Assembly (NCBI GenBank): GCA_016800925.1 | Contig: JABCPU010000310.1 | Location: 16,523 to 80,522 of the forward strand | Source: Suillus spraguei | Taxonomy: Eukaryota > Basidiomycota > Agaricomycetes > Boletales > Suillaceae | Length of the DNA stretch: 64,000 nucleotides | Reading direction: 5' to 3' | Part shown: piece by piece, positions 1 to 11,786 of the stretch | Position numbering within the stretch: position 1 is the stretch's first letter | Layout: every line of letters starts with the position of its first letter | Position numbers and translations under genes: made by a program | The notes under the pieces: model-generated | The model's input: the letters and a program-made list of their open reading frames with translations, nothing else | What the model was told of the DNA's origin: nothing | The model's database searches: none

Positions 1-1659
1 GACCATGATAGCCAAAGTTCATTGTGTTCTGCACTTGTTTTGAAGGCGCTTATCTGCGCTTCACGGTCACATAAGAGCCCAGTGACAGTGTTGAGTAGAC
101 GAAGCGGGGCGGTATCGAGTTGTCGGTCAATGGCACTCCGGATAACACCTTCTGATTCAGAGGGACTAGCATACCGCTTGCGAAGATCTAAGGGAGAGGT
201 TGAGCACCCGAACAATTGTACCACTGAGGCCTGAGAACTTACTTTGCATTTTCGCGTCGTGAGCACCTTCCAATACAGCGAACATCATTCTGAAGGCCGC
301 AATAGCTTCATCATAGCGTTGTGAGCCTTGAAACGCCGTGAGCTTCAATTTGTATCCAACATGAGACGAAGGGTTGAGTTGGATGACCTTTGTATACCAC
401 AGTCAGCATTTGATTACGAAACGTTCGGCGTACGTGTCACCGCACCTTCTGCGCATCAAGAAGTGCTTCTGTCCATAGCATTTTCTTCAACCTTGCCCTA
501 CTACGATTTGCGAAGACGGCATCGGATGCAGAACTTACGTTGATCACTGCAGAGTACAAGTTAATAGCACTGTCGTAATTGCCTGCGGCAAAGGCAGCAT
601 CTCCGTCAACGAGGCAGAGCGCGCTGCATTCTTCCTTGAAAGCTGGATACGTGTGAGGATTGCAGCTTGCATGTCATTATGAACTCCAAACTTGCCATTG
701 GACCAGTCAAGACAGTTGGCCTTGGTATTTTGATCAATCTTATCCATCATGTCTCGGTATGAATTCAGGGCCTCGGCAAGTCTGCCTGCTTGACGGAGCG
801 CAATACATCGTTTCTGGTGTGCATTTTGCCACAAGGACTTCAGGTCCCATCCGAAGAGCTGCGCAAAGTACGAAGTTCGACACGACAAGCTTCTCTGGAT
901 GAATTATATCAACGTACCACCACAAAGTCCTCGCATACAGGATGGACGGTCGATGTAGATGGGAGAGCGCTGGACTTGACAGCAGCACTGAAGTGGTCTG
1001 CAGCGAGATTGTGACTGGCGTCATTCATGGCATTGATACCGAGTTGAACATGCAGGTATGCCTGATGTGCGACGTTCAGCATCAACGCATGAATAAGATA
1101 TTGGTCAAGGACCTGATACTCACTTCCACAATGCGACATGCAAGAGAGCCGTGATTCGGACACGCTGCAGCAAGCTCTTGCACAAATATGATTGATTCCT
1201 CATGTGGGTCTGCATTAAAAATAGCGATGGCCTGAAAATTACAAGTTAAAATATAGATTATGTGAGAGAAAGTTCAACGCTACCTTGATCAAGAGAAGCA
1301 TAATCTTTGAATCTTCGTTCGCGAACGTGGACGCAAGGTCAAATGCTGTTCTCGCGTCCCGGATGTGGCCTTTCCCATATAGGGCAATGCCCTTGGAGAT
1401 ATAGCCCGTCAATGAGGGCTGAATGCTAATGGACTGTGTTGCGGAGGAACGTTGGCCTTTCATAAGGAGACCATGACATGTCGGTCCACCTCACCTTGGT
1501 TGCGTCCTGAAGCGCATGATCCCAGGCGCGTTTTCGTGCCATAACGAATGAGCGGTTGGCATACGACGTGTAGTTGTTGGCACCAGTGTTGATATCTTGT
1601 GTAAACATTTGTTCAGCCGTAGACAGATCACCCGCAACGCATGCATTGTGGGCAGTCAT
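1..1659 (-). CDS. TPR protein, Boletales WD40/TPR/HET-type family, 3' end beyond window
   Basis: The gene reads leftwards and its 3' end lies outside the window. The start at 1659 begins MTAHNACVAGDLSTAEQMF. The frame then continues through many short GT-AG introns, for example 1488-1433 and 1288-1236. Exons show degenerate TPR helices such as NNYTSYANRSFVMARK, SLTGYISKGIALYGKGH, LFGWDLKSLWQNAHQKR and AAFRMMFAVLEG. The last readable exon ends in TVTGLLCDREAQISAF, close to position 1. No stop was needed inside exons, so this copy may be intact. From memory of Boletales homologues, a HET (heterokaryon incompatibility) domain follows this TPR region; none is visible here, so that part is inference. 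TPR repeats usually mediate protein contacts. The WD40 gene just upstream is on the same strand and may have been the N-terminal part of one larger gene. Confidence 0.75.
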
Positions 1660-1949
1660 ATTGATTGAGAGGATCTGTGAGATGAAGGATGCTCGAATTG
1701 CGTAGTAGAGTCAAGGATGAAAACATACCTTGGAATCAGAGACTTGAGACTTGAATAAAATCGAGTGTTAACGTGGAAGAAAACGAAGTCAGGGCCAACT
1801 TACACTGTCTGTCACCTCATTGTCTGGAGGGTCCTCCAGCAAGGCCCCCTTGCGCGAGATGGTGTAACGAAGGGGCAGGAAATCAACCGGAAAGTAGCCA
1901 AATAAAAACAGAGAGAGAAAAATCAAAAATAACAAGATAGCTTCATTTA

Positions 1950-2909
1950 TGTAATAAACATCTTCCTCCGCAAAGCATCTTTAGGGTCTACTGCCCACTT
2001 TGTGACCGAGTTATTGTCAGTGTAATAGCTTCCACTGATGATGTATTTGCCGTCCACGGAGAAAGTGATGGATGCCGATGATTGCTGGAAGATGGCAACA
2101 GGTTGTCGATCTGACAGCTGCCAGAGACGAATGTTGTCAGATGCGCCAGAAGCAACCAGTGTACTATTGGATCAACGGCAAGAGCCTTAATGGTGTCAGT
2201 GTGGCCCGTGATCCAGGGATCGCCAACCCGCTGCCACATTAATGTATCCCACTCCGTATGGTGTAATCAAGGTGCGCTGAAAGGAGTCGCGTGCTATCGG
2301 GTGTCCACTCGATGTATGTTGGATAAAGGGCCTCCAACTTTGTGACGCATTCCATTGTGCTTGAATTATAAATTTCGATCTTGTCTGTTGCGATGGCAAG
2401 AAGTTCGCCAGACGGTGAATATCGAACGTGGTCGACCCAATGACCAAAGTGGATTGGACTTCCTAGCGACTGCCAGGTTCTGGTACACCACAACTTCACC
2501 GTGTCGTCTGCTGAAGCGGTAGCTACCACTGCTCCATCGGGAGAAATGTCCAGCGATAATATGTGACCCGACTTCCACACCCAACTCGGCTTGGATTCGC
2601 CGGAATACCAGTCGTTTGGTAAGTGAGCTTTTCACCAGTTTCTCCATGCCAGGCGATGAGAATTCCGAAAATATCACCGCTTACTATTAATTGTCCATCT
2701 CGTGATACCGCCAATCCCGACACCAGATCAATGTGCCCCTCCATCTTCTTCAACATAACACCTTTCTTCAAGTCCCATAGACAAAGCGTCTTGTCAAATG
2801 AAGCCGTAACCATTCGTCGTCCATCGGGGAACACTGCGACCCTGCCTACGCGTCCCTCATGACCTTGAAATTCTCGCACGGGTGTGGTGTCTAGAATCGT
2901 CTCCGACAT
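1950..2909 (-). pseudogene. WD40-repeat protein, frameshifted
   Basis: A beta-propeller protein begins at 2909 with MSETILDTTPVREFQGHEGR. Clear WD40 blades follow: REFQGHEGRVGRVAVFPDGR, SFDKTLCLWDL, HILSLDISPDGAVVATASAD with DDTVKLW, VRYSPSGELLAIATD, and RVGDPWITGHTDTIKALAV. The blades sit in different frames, with shifts near 2570, 2255 and 2160. The last blade (RLWQLSDR, SVDGKYIISG) ends near 1985 in VTKWAVDPKDALRR. I see no splice sites that would repair these shifts, so single-base indels are the simplest reading. They could be real decay or sequence errors. WD40 propellers are scaffolds for protein complexes. The TPR gene starts about 300 bases downstream on the same strand, and in related fungi the two parts occur in one protein. 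Confidence 0.7.
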
Positions 2910-3486
2910 TTTACTGGGGGCTGACGGTGCTGAGCACAGTCAAAGTGGTCCGGAGGATTGTGTGTGTCTTTCTCTGAGCTGTGAAGGTACGTACAATTGC
3001 GGGTTTTATGCTGTATTACCGCATTTACCTGCCTCATGTTCCATAGACGCCCAAGACACGAGGTAGTTCGCCATCACCGTTGCAGCAAGAATCCCATGAA
3101 TTGTCATACCCGCGCCTGTACACCGTGGACATTCGTCCGACTCTTGTCCTCGCAGTTTCCAGAATGTATCTCCTCACGTCTAATTCTGATAGTGCAGTTG
3201 GTCCGGGGCCTTCCCAGCGCTCGAACTTTATTGTCTATCCTGGACGGATGAATACTTGTAACCTCTGGACGCATCCATATAGTTAACTGCAATACTGCCT
3301 TACCCCATTGACTCCCAATACCAATATCTGCATGTGCACCAGATGCAGCTTAATTGATCTCTTTTTGTGTCTCAAACTGATGATGACTTTCCGGTGGGGG
3401 CCCCTCTGCTTCCAAGGCACACTTACTTGTGAGGCAACACCCCCCAAAGGTGTTCACACCTGCTTCCAACGCAGTAGCAACGCACA
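2910..3486. other. Intergenic, no gene seen
   Basis: This is the upstream region of the WD40 gene. Short open frames here lack recognisable motifs, codon bias or consistent splice sites. I see nothing else. Confidence 0.5.
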
Positions 3487-3972
3487 ATGGTCGTCAATTC
3501 TACTCGCCTTGGTGGGCTCTCACCACAGCCGATACTACGCGATCCATGCACTCAATTAAGTTGTCGAAACTATCACTACGAGTACCCCGAGAACGCTATC
3601 TACTATGATCACATGGACCTAGTGTTACCACGGCTTCAAGCTACGCACTTAATGAGTTTTGACGAAGTTGTTAGAGGAGGCAGAAATACGAATATGAATC
3701 AAGTTTTGGGCGTGATAACGACTTCGAGACAGGGATATCTGAATGTAGCTGGATGGTGGCAGAGACTGAGACGTACCAGGAATTGGAAATTGATGGCCAA
3801 GATATCATCAACGAGCCTGACAATGGCGTCACGTTGGGGCCTTGATTTAGGACTTAGAGTTTGGAAAGTGCGTGGGAGTGCTGCAGGTCTTAGTGGTATT
3901 CTGGGAGATTTGAGGGCGTTGAAGAAACATGCCTATGCCGACGAGACATTGGAGGTTGATTGTATTCGCTAG
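3487..3972 (+). other. Open frame of 161 codons, possible decayed host gene
   Basis: An open frame of 161 codons includes the segments YEYPENAIYYDHMDLVLP and SFDEVVRGGRNTNMNQVLG, which look protein-like. A neighbouring plus-strand frame (ETETYQELEIDGQDIINEP, around 3750-3810) also looks coding, as if the frame had slipped. I recognise no family. The opposite strand has a shorter open frame and cannot be excluded. Low confidence that this is a gene. Confidence 0.25.
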
Positions 3973-4895
3973 ATACACGAGCTTTCGCAGGGGTGCTGTC
4001 CCGAGTAGGAGGTGTTGAAGTCTCTGATAGTCCCGATGAGTCGGCAGTAGATGGGCGTCCATCGACACTATCTTTCCGAGACGTTGATTTCTTACGGGTG
4101 GCACGCAGAAGTGATAAGATATATCAAACAAAACAACAGACGCTCTGAGCACGACAATAGAGAGTGATTATGACGAACAGAATGCCAGGTTGGTGGATAC
4201 TATAGGCAAGCTTTGAATTTGAGAGGTTGCGGAGGACCGAGTAGGTGGTGTTTGGTGTGGGTCAAGATTGAAAAATCCAAGTCGAAAATGCGATTATAGG
4301 ATGCATGTGTGGCCCGTGTCTGCACAGTAGTTACCGTCTATGGTACTTGAATTCAGGTATTAGATGCACAGCATCACAGGCCCTTCGTTCAGGAATGAGA
4401 GTCGCTTTGAGAGAAGCTGCAGTGAGTGTCGAAGCATCACCACGTTGCAGGAAGACTCGGTGACATTACTGATTCACTACTGTTTAGCATCTTCGGTGTC
4501 ATTCAAATATTCAATTCTCACACTTGTCCCCGTAAGTACCCCTTGCTATGCACTCTCTCAGTTTCTCTCCGAGCTCTACTGGCTGACTCGTAGGGTTACC
4601 TAGTATTTGAGCAGCCCGCTATTCCTCGGCATCCTCTCTCTCATCACCTGCAGATATCAGCGCCAACTCGCCAGACCATGGCATCAGATCAATCATAGGT
4701 ATGAAATGACTCACCTTCCATAGCTGGAGACTGTCTAAGTTGCGGAATGCAATTCTCTTAATGAAATCTTTCAGGCGACTGACAGTGTCAGTCCACTAGA
4801 CAAGGCTGGACATATAAGGGCGCAGTGATGAGTCAGGCCTTGTGCAAGTTCGGCAGGCTCCTATAATCAACCTTACTGTCTCCTTTTGCTCCACT
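3973..4895. other. Intergenic, upstream of ankyrin-like gene A
   Basis: No convincing gene. The last 100 bases contain a CATATAAGGGC stretch near 4809 and a pyrimidine-rich run just before the ATG at 4896, as expected for a fungal core promoter, but no defined factor site can be named. Confidence 0.4.
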
Positions 4896-5573
4896 ATGAT
4901 GGCCACCACAGCTTTCGATGATAGTGTGTCCGACGTCTCTAAATCTCCCTCGTATTATGCGTCTGTACCAACAGATTCCATGCAGTGCAAGCCACCGGTA
5001 TTTCCATTCTTACAGTCCAAGGACAAACGCCGCTGTGCCGTTCTATCTCGTATCCGTGAAATCGTCTCTCCTGATTTCACCCTTGCCCCTGCACCAATTG
5101 TCAAAGCCTGTGCTGCTGCTCTCCCAGCAGTACAGTTTTCCATGCTCCTTCAAACACCCAATATCGAGGACCACACTGCATTGTATTGGGCAATTCTAAA
5201 CAACCGGCGAGAAGCCTTTTTGGAGCTTTCTAAATTCATTCCCGAATTCTTGCCTGCTTGCTCATCCGATTTGCGTCTTGCATGTATGATAGCCAACGAC
5301 CACGATTTGTTTATGCTATTGAATTTGGGGGATAAATTTAATCGTAAGTGCAGGTACATGATGTTTTGAGATTTTGTTTAATTCACCGCCGCATGCTATC
5401 AGTCGAGGATAGGTCTTCGAGATGCATGTTGGGTTGTCCACGAGATGATGTTCAGGTCCATGAAGCGGATGGTGTGGGAAAAAGTCACTTCTCTGTTCAT
5501 TTTGTCTTCAGGATGTTCCAGAAACGTCTGCGTATTACAAAATAATTGGGAGCAGAATTTATTGCCCGGGGTA

Positions 5574-5578
5574 TGTGG
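5574..5578 (+). repeat. Target-site duplication of Copia, left
   Basis: TGTGG directly before the 5' LTR; the same five bases follow the 3' LTR at 11206-11210. Confidence 0.85.
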
Positions 5579-5885
5579 TATCAAGATATGTTCCTCTTAT
5601 CTATCATTACATACTTATCATACACGTTTCATCCACGTTCATATTTTCGTTCTCCGTTCAAACGATCCTCTAATATTCAGCGTCCATAGAATTCTCTTCC
5701 CTCAGTCTTTCCAACTAAGACTGAGGTGAGCTACTTACTACGACTTGAACATCATACTTAGTACTAATGATGTATAGTTCTCTCTCTCTCGTTTCTAGGT
5801 ATGAACCTGTCATAGTGTAGTCTTTCCAACTAAGACTGAGTTCTCTCTCTCTCGTTTCTAGTCTGAGCCTCTTCAGATCTTCACA
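5579..5885 (+). repeat. Copia 5' LTR
   Basis: 307 bases, from TATCAAGATATG to CTTCACA. It matches the 3' LTR along its whole length except for the MITE in the latter. It contains a tandem motif, TCTTTCCAACTAAGACTGAG, near 5705 and 5820, and CTCTCTCTCGTTTCTAG pyrimidine tracts. Confidence 0.92.
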
Positions 5886-5886
5886 G

Positions 5887-5899
5887 GTTATGAGCCCTG
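5887..5899 (+). promoter_or_regulatory. Copia primer-binding site (half initiator tRNA-Met)
   Basis: Right after the LTR the sequence GGTTATGAGCCC is complementary to the anticodon arm of initiator tRNA-Met (GGGCTCATAACC). Priming by an internal half-tRNA is known from Drosophila copia and fits here; primer use itself is inferred. Confidence 0.75.
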
Positions 5900-6078
5900 G
5901 CTCAGACTAGGACTTTCATTCATTTTCCCTCCTACCCATCCTACATCTGAGCCTTCCGATTCTTTCCGAACTGGAACGAGGCCGCCCTGTATCGCCGCTA
6001 GATCCTTGGATCCTTCTTATCGCTCTACCTCTGTCGCCACCGCTGACGCCCATTCTTTCATCTCAACCGATACTTAAT

Positions 6079-7227
6079 TTGCCCATTCCTCCTGCTTCGT
6101 TGACGCCATCATTGTCACACTCGTTGTTATCATCCGGAATGTCTACATCAAGTATCCAAATCCCTTCCTCGTTTCCTCACCCTCCACTTGATGCCAATGG
6201 TTCAAATTACTTGTCGTGGGTCACATCTATGGACCTTTGGCTTTCGTTGTTCAATCTGTGGCGCCTCCTCATCGGTGATGAGAAGGAACCACACCCCCCA
6301 GTAAAGCTCGCTAATGAATCTGATGCAGCTTTTGTGCAACGTGTTACCACTCATGATGCCAGTACAGATGTTGTTTCTTTCCATGAACGACAGAGTATCA
6401 CGAAGGGTCTTTTGGGCATGGCTGTCCATTCTAGTGATCTAATTCACTTTATGGGCATCTCAGACCCTGCTCTTGTTTGGAAGGCACTCGAGAACAAGTA
6501 CCAGGCTACTATTGGCGTTCGCTTCACTTGCCTCATGGGTCGTGTCTTTGATCTTCCAAAGGCATCAGACAGCAACTCGCTCACGCAGTCAATCAAGGAG
6601 ATCACTGACATTAAGGCACAGTTTAAGGCCATCGAGTCAGCAGAATGGAAGTGTAATGAGTATACTCTCGTACAGGCACTACTTCGTGCATTACCAGACT
6701 TCTATGCCCCGCTCTTGCAGCTCATACTTCATAGTGCTGATGCGAATGCTGGAAAGCTCATGCTTGAAGGTGTTGTTAGTCAGATCCGGAATTCTGAACA
6801 ATACTATGTGAGTTTTGGATCCGATAACCCTCATGCACACCATACTGCCATGGCAGCTCGAGCTGTCAAACCAGGCAAGCCAGCTGACCGTCCCAAGCCG
6901 AAGGACCTTGACACAGCCAAAGGAGACAAGTGGGAACTCTTGTGGCGCTCGACATGTGGATTCTGTAAGCGCACAGGACATATTTGGTACAACTGCCGTA
7001 CTCGTCTAGCAAAGACAGACTCTCCAATCACGTCGACACAAACTCTTTCATCAACCTCGCAGATCACTGATCTACCAACTCCTGCTCTAGTGCAACATGA
7101 CACCATCCCATCATTCCTCCATCTACCTATGCATGAAGCCAGTTTCTCTAATATGAGCAATAGTTCTTTCTCCTTCCATGTAGATTCTGCTGCAACTGCA
7201 CATATGGAATTGGACCACTCCCTATAA
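6079..7227 (+). pseudogene. gag: Copia Gag, with start of protease
   Basis: The frame of 382 codons encodes a Copia-type Gag (UBN2/retrotran_gag-like: LSWVTSMDLWLSLFNLW, VWKALENKYQATIGVR, LVQALLRALPDFY). A CCHC zinc knuckle, CGFCKRTGHIWYNC (CX2CX4HX4C), lies at about 6955-6996 and would bind RNA. The frame runs on into FHVDSAATAHM near 7178, which resembles the aspartic protease active site but reads DSAA instead of DSGA/DTGA. It then stops at TAA 7225-7227. A start at 6139 (MSTSSIQIPSS) is equally possible. The region from 7228 to 7543 has lost its frame, so most of the protease is unreadable. Confidence 0.88.
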
Positions 7228-7543
7228 TCCACCCTTAACAGTGAAACTTGCAAATGATGATGTCGTTTTCGCTCTGGGCTGGGGGATTATAAAGTTAGTG
7301 CTCGACAATGATGGAAGATGAGAGCCTATTGGGCTGCCTTTTCTACATGTTCCCGATCTGTGATGCACTTTGATATCTGTCTCAGCTCTTGCATTGGAGG
7401 GTATCTTCTTTGAAACGAATGCGAAAGGAGCCCATATACACTGAACAGATGGTGCCACCATTGCCCAAGTTAATTGTACTGATGGGTTATACTATCTTCG
7501 TGCAAAGTACAGCTGTGACCATATTGCCTTCGCCGCCAAGGCT

Positions 7544-8431
7544 TTGTCAAACATGCCACTACCAGCAGCAGTTTGGCATGCACGAATGGGTCATGCAGCT
7601 AATACTACCTTGCGCAAAGCTGAAAAGGTGGTCACTGGACTTGTTCTTGCTGATAATAGGCCAGATCAACCTATGGAACATGGTGCCGATCACATTGAAT
7701 GTCAGTCATGTCTGATGGGAAAACACAAGCGCTTCCCCTTCCCATCACATGCTCGTCACCATGCCACCCACATCGCAGAACTCATTCATACGGACGTCTG
7801 GGGACCTATTGACACTGCTACTGCATCTGGAGAAATATATTTTGTTGCATTCACAGACGACTTCTCCTGTTACTCGACAATCTATCTCATCAAACACAAA
7901 AGTGATGTGTTTTCTTGCCTACAACAATACATCATTTGGATCGAGAAGCAGTCGGGTCAGCAAGTAAAGCGCCTCCGCAGTGACAATGGTGGCGAATATA
8001 TCTCCAGCACTGTCACCAAATTCCTGCATGACAAGGGTATAGAACATGAACTTTCGATGCCACATACTGCAGAGCAAAATGGGGTTGCTGAGCATGGACA
8101 TCAGACTATCATCACACATGCTTTGAGTGCACACCATCATAGTGGATTCCCGCGATCATTTTGGGGCTATGCTACCTTGAATTCAGCATACATAAAGAAT
8201 CTCCTTCCGTCATCAGCCATTGAGGAGAAGACACCCTTTGAACTCTTCCATGGATATCCCCCTGATGTCACACATCTGCGCCCATTTGGCTGTCTTGCTT
8301 ATGCACATGTTCCGGATGCTACACGACACAAGTATGACTATGTGTCACGACGGTGTTTTTTACTTGGTCACATCAAGGATGCTGGTTATTTGCTATGGGA
8401 TCCGACAGCACGGAAAATCGTTCAGTCCTGA
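7544..8431 (+). pseudogene. pol: Copia integrase segment of Pol
   Basis: This open segment holds the GAG-pre-integrase zinc motif (WHARMGH and CQSCLMGKHK) and the DDE integrase core. The catalytic residues can be read as D in HTDVWGPI, D in RLRSDNGGEY, and E in QNGVAEHG. The C-terminal part PFELFHGYPPDVTHLRPFGC is typical of Copia integrases. It ends at a TGA (8429-8431) inside VQS-NVHFDE, a conserved stretch, which suggests that a sense codon became a stop. No ATG is expected here because Pol is made as a polyprotein. Confidence 0.88.
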
Positions 8432-8476
8432 AATGTTCACTTTGATGAGAATATTTTCTATGGAACTCCTAACTCA

Positions 8477-9742
8477 GTGATCTCTCCACTCGTTGAACTC
8501 TATAATCAGCGTATCCACATACAAGAATCTGTGGATATGCCAACTGTCGTAGTACAAGACTCAAGGAGCAGAGAAGATTCGGGCATCTCCATTCCAAAGA
8601 TTACAAGGACACCTATACCATTGACAACTACTGTTTCAGTGGGAGTTTCACCTCTCATAACACCCATAGTATCTGCTGAACCACCTCTCCCATTCCCACA
8701 AACTGATGAAAACGGAATAGACCAAGCTGCAACACCTGCTGTGGAGGAATCATCAAGTATTGTCTCAATCCCTGAACCTTTCCCACGCCATTCGACTTGT
8801 CAACGTGTTGAGGCTACACTCCCTCTTCCCCGTTCTGTTGCAATCCCAGCCAAGCCTAATGTTCCTGTCAATCGACGCTGGACATATGTTCCAACTCACT
8901 CACATACAGACTCAGAAGTGCAGTCATCTGAAACCATCACAGAACATTCTGCAATGCTAGGATCCGCTCAGAATATGACTGATGGACGAAAACAACCCCC
9001 ACAAACACTATCTGAAGCTCGCACATCTAGTGAAGAGTCTGCATTCTGGGAGAGTGCTATGATAGAGGAACTAGCTTCACTACAAGAGAAAGGAACTGAT
9101 GTACTCGTTCCACTACCTCCTGGTCGGAAGGCAGTTGGTTCACGGTGGGTATATGCTTATAAATATGATGAAAGTGGTCAGATTGTTCGTTATAAAGCTC
9201 GTCTGGTTGCACAAGGATTCTCACAGGTCGAAGGCCTTGATTATACTGAAACTTTTGCACCAGTAGCAAAGTATGATACTCCACGAGCATTCCTCTCAAT
9301 GGTCGCAAAATTTGATCTCGAACTCGATCAAATGGATGTCAAGACAGCATTTCTCAATGGTGGACTTGACGAGGACATCTATATGCGTCAACCGCCCGGT
9401 TTCGAAGACTCAAAGTACCCAGATTGGGTTTGGAAGCTCTTGAAGGCTATTTATGGCTTAAAGCAAGCAGGTCGTCAATGGAATAAGACCCTTGACGATT
9501 ATTTGCGAAAAGAAGGTTTTAATTTCGTGCGGAGTGAAGCAGACTACAGCCTGTATGTCCTGCGAAAAGGAGATAAAACCATCTGGTTGCTCATCTATGT
9601 TGATGACATGTTGCTCGCCTCGAACTGCAGACAATTCCTCGATAATTTCAAGACTGCGCTGAGTAAGCGTTTCGAGATGAAGGACCTTGGTAAAGCACGT
9701 CATTTTCTAGGGATGCACATCACACGCGACCGCTCCAAATGA
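8477..9742 (+). pseudogene. pol: Copia reverse transcriptase segment of Pol
   Basis: A low-complexity linker rich in S, T and P (8477-9000) leads into the Copia reverse transcriptase. Visible blocks are WVYAYKYDESGQIVRYKARL, GLDYTETFAPVAKYDTPR, LDQMDVKTAFLNGGLDEDIY, YGLKQAGRQWN, and the catalytic box YVDDMLLAS at about 9597-9623. It ends KDLGKARHFLGMHITRDRSK at a TGA (9740-9742). The following codons (LKINQT) continue the conserved protein, so the TGA is a nonsense change, plausibly CGA to TGA. The reverse transcriptase domain itself appears complete. Confidence 0.92.
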
Positions 9743-9796
9743 CTCCTTAAAATCAACCAGACTGCCTTCCTGGAACAGATCCTCAGTGAAACAAAG

Positions 9797-10535
9797 ATGT
9801 CAGATTGCCGTCCTGCATCCACACCTCTTGTGCCCGGTGTTTCACTGTCCAAGACCACAGTCCCTCTCACTGAGGCCGAGAAACAGCAATTCACGCACCT
9901 CCCATATGCTCGCACCATTGGTGAACTCAATTTTGCCATGCGTGTGAGTCGTCCTGATATTGCATATGTGGTATCCATGCTGTCAAAATTTTTGAGCAAT
10001 CCAGGTGTTGAACACTACCACCAACTCCATCATCTCCTTCGATATATTCGTGGAACAGCCCAATATTCCCTCACTTTTGGTCTATCAGACCAGGGACTCA
10101 TCGGCTACTCAGACTCAGATTTTGCATCAGATAAAGATGATAGTCGATCAATTGGTGGCTACGTCTATTACCTTTTTGGCTCCCCCATCAGCTGGCATTC
10201 TCAAAAACAGTCAGTCGTAGCCATGTCCTCAATGGAAGCTGAATATATTGCCCTCTCGAATGCTGTGCGCGAACAAATTCATCTTAGTCAATTATTGCAC
10301 GATTTTGGACTTGATTCATCCTTCATCACACCTACCACTCTGTATGGAGACAATAATGGAAGCCGTGCCCTAACGAGAACCCCCAGTTCCATGATCGTGC
10401 GAAGCACATTCGTGTGCGCTACCATTTCATTCGAGATCTTGTAAATGATGGCACCATTAACATCCCATACATACCTACACATGATATGGTCGCCGACATC
10501 TTCACGAAATCACTATCACGAAAACTCTTCTGAAA
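9797..10535 (+). pseudogene. pol: Copia RNase H segment of Pol
   Basis: The frame after the TGA holds the Copia tether and RNase H: MRVSRPDIAYVVSMLSKFL, GYSDSDFASDKDDSRS (D), SMEAEYIALSNAVRE (E) and TLYGDNNGSRAL (D). Near 10385 the frame slips by one base. The conserved tail (HIRVRYHFIRD, DMVADIFTKSLS) continues in another frame to about 10533. The polypurine tract at 10614-10623 (GAGTGGGAG) lies just before the 3' LTR. Confidence 0.88.
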
Positions 10536-10623
10536 TCACCGCTACTCTCTCGCCCTCCGCTCATCTTCGAATGATGATGAATAATTCCACCCGCATATCT
10601 GGTGATATGCGTCTGAGTGGGAG

Positions 10624-11205
10624 TATCAAGATATGTTCCTCTTATCTATCATTACATACTTATCATACACATTTCATCCACGTTCATATTTTCGTTCTCC
10701 GTTCAAACGATCCTCTAATATTCAGCGTCCATAGAATTCTCTTCCCTCAGTCTTTCCAACTAAGACTGACATCAGGAAATTCACACATTCCTTGACGTGC
10801 TTAATCAGCTTAACTCACTTATCTCAAAACTTGTTTGCTCTCTCTCACATCATTCACCTGGCATATCTTATATTTTTTGAGTGCGAAATATAATAAAACA
10901 TGTATATTAATATATCTCAACATTTTTTTTCTGAATTCACTCACATTGAAATTTTGGACAAGTAGATTCAATTTCACCAAGGCAGTTAAGTGTAAATAAG
11001 TCTGCATAAGGGCACGTCAAGGAATGTGTGAATTTCCTGATGGAGGTGAGCTACTTACTACGACTTGAACATCATACTTAGTACTAACGATGTATAGTTC
11101 TCACTCTCTTGTTTCTAGGTATGAACCTGTCATAGTGTAGTCTTTCCAACTAAGACTGAGTTCTCTCTCTCTCGTTTCTAGTCTGAGCCTCTTCAGATCT
11201 TCACA
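10624..11205 (+). repeat. Copia 3' LTR carrying a MITE
   Basis: Starts TATCAAG and ends TTCACA like the 5' LTR, but is 582 bases long because a 273-base MITE (10770-11042) was inserted between ACTGA and GGTGAG. This places the MITE after the Copia in time. Confidence 0.93.
10770..11042. mobile_element. MITE copy 1 (31-base TIR, 2-base TSD)
   Basis: 273 bases with near-perfect terminal inverted repeats beginning CATCAGGAAATTCACACATT. The interior is AT-rich and does not code. The 2-base duplication GA (10768-10769 and 11043-11044) is proven by the empty site in the 5' LTR. Copies 2 and 3 lie at 18207 and 29397. Confidence 0.93.
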
Positions 11206-11786
11206 TGTGGCTTGTAATTTTTGCCTGGTCCTCATGCTGATTATGAACACCTTATGCCCTGAAGGACGTATATGGCTATTGCGCTTTTATATGGATAAAG
11301 GGAAATGGTGCATTGGATATCATCTTTCTGAACCTAGTTCGCCAGTGCATCCATTGCATGTTGAATTTCAGATTCAGGCCAACAAACCACCACGCGCACG
11401 TGGCTCGGACACAAGTCATCTATACTTCAAGTTCCCTAGTGTGGCAGAGCATGCATCATATAAGCTCGTATCTGCGCAGTAGGTCTATTATTATTCCCAC
11501 TCATTCGAAGCCAAGGCATACTGAAGTTTCATATATGGTTACTCTTTGCTCTGGCTAACACACAGTTCATATTACCGCGACAGTCATGATAAGGATAACG
11601 ATCGCTTCTTGGACCTGAACCAAGTGGCACCCCGACTAGGACCCCGAAAAAACCGGAGTTCTCTAAGGCACACAAAAGCGCTACCTACGCCTTCAGGCGT
11701 TACCCAAGCCCTCAAAGACTTGATCCCCCATAGATACTTACTTTTGATCACTAATCTTTCTGTTAAATTCCGCAGGAATACCAATC

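Larger units (their letters stand above)
5579..11205 (+). mobile_element. Ty1/Copia LTR retrotransposon, decayed
   Basis: The element has two LTRs, a primer-binding site, a gag frame with a zinc knuckle, and pol domains in Copia order (integrase before reverse transcriptase and RNase H). A 5-base target-site duplication, TGTGG, lies at 5574-5578 and 11206-11210. LTRs begin TATCAAG and end TTCACA. It sits in an intron of ankyrin-like gene A, three bases after the splice donor. The coding region has stops at 7225-7227, 8429-8431 (TGA) and 9740-9742 (TGA), and a frameshift near 10385, so it cannot move on its own. Apart from a MITE in the 3' LTR, the two LTRs look very similar by eye, so the insertion may be fairly recent. 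Confidence 0.95.

Noticed and set aside
1860..1980. Hydrophobic stretch (LLFLIFLSLFLFGYF) after the WD40 gene, possible membrane segment
   Set aside because: It lies downstream of the WD40 reading frame's stop in a low-complexity region and is not linked to either gene by a clear splice.
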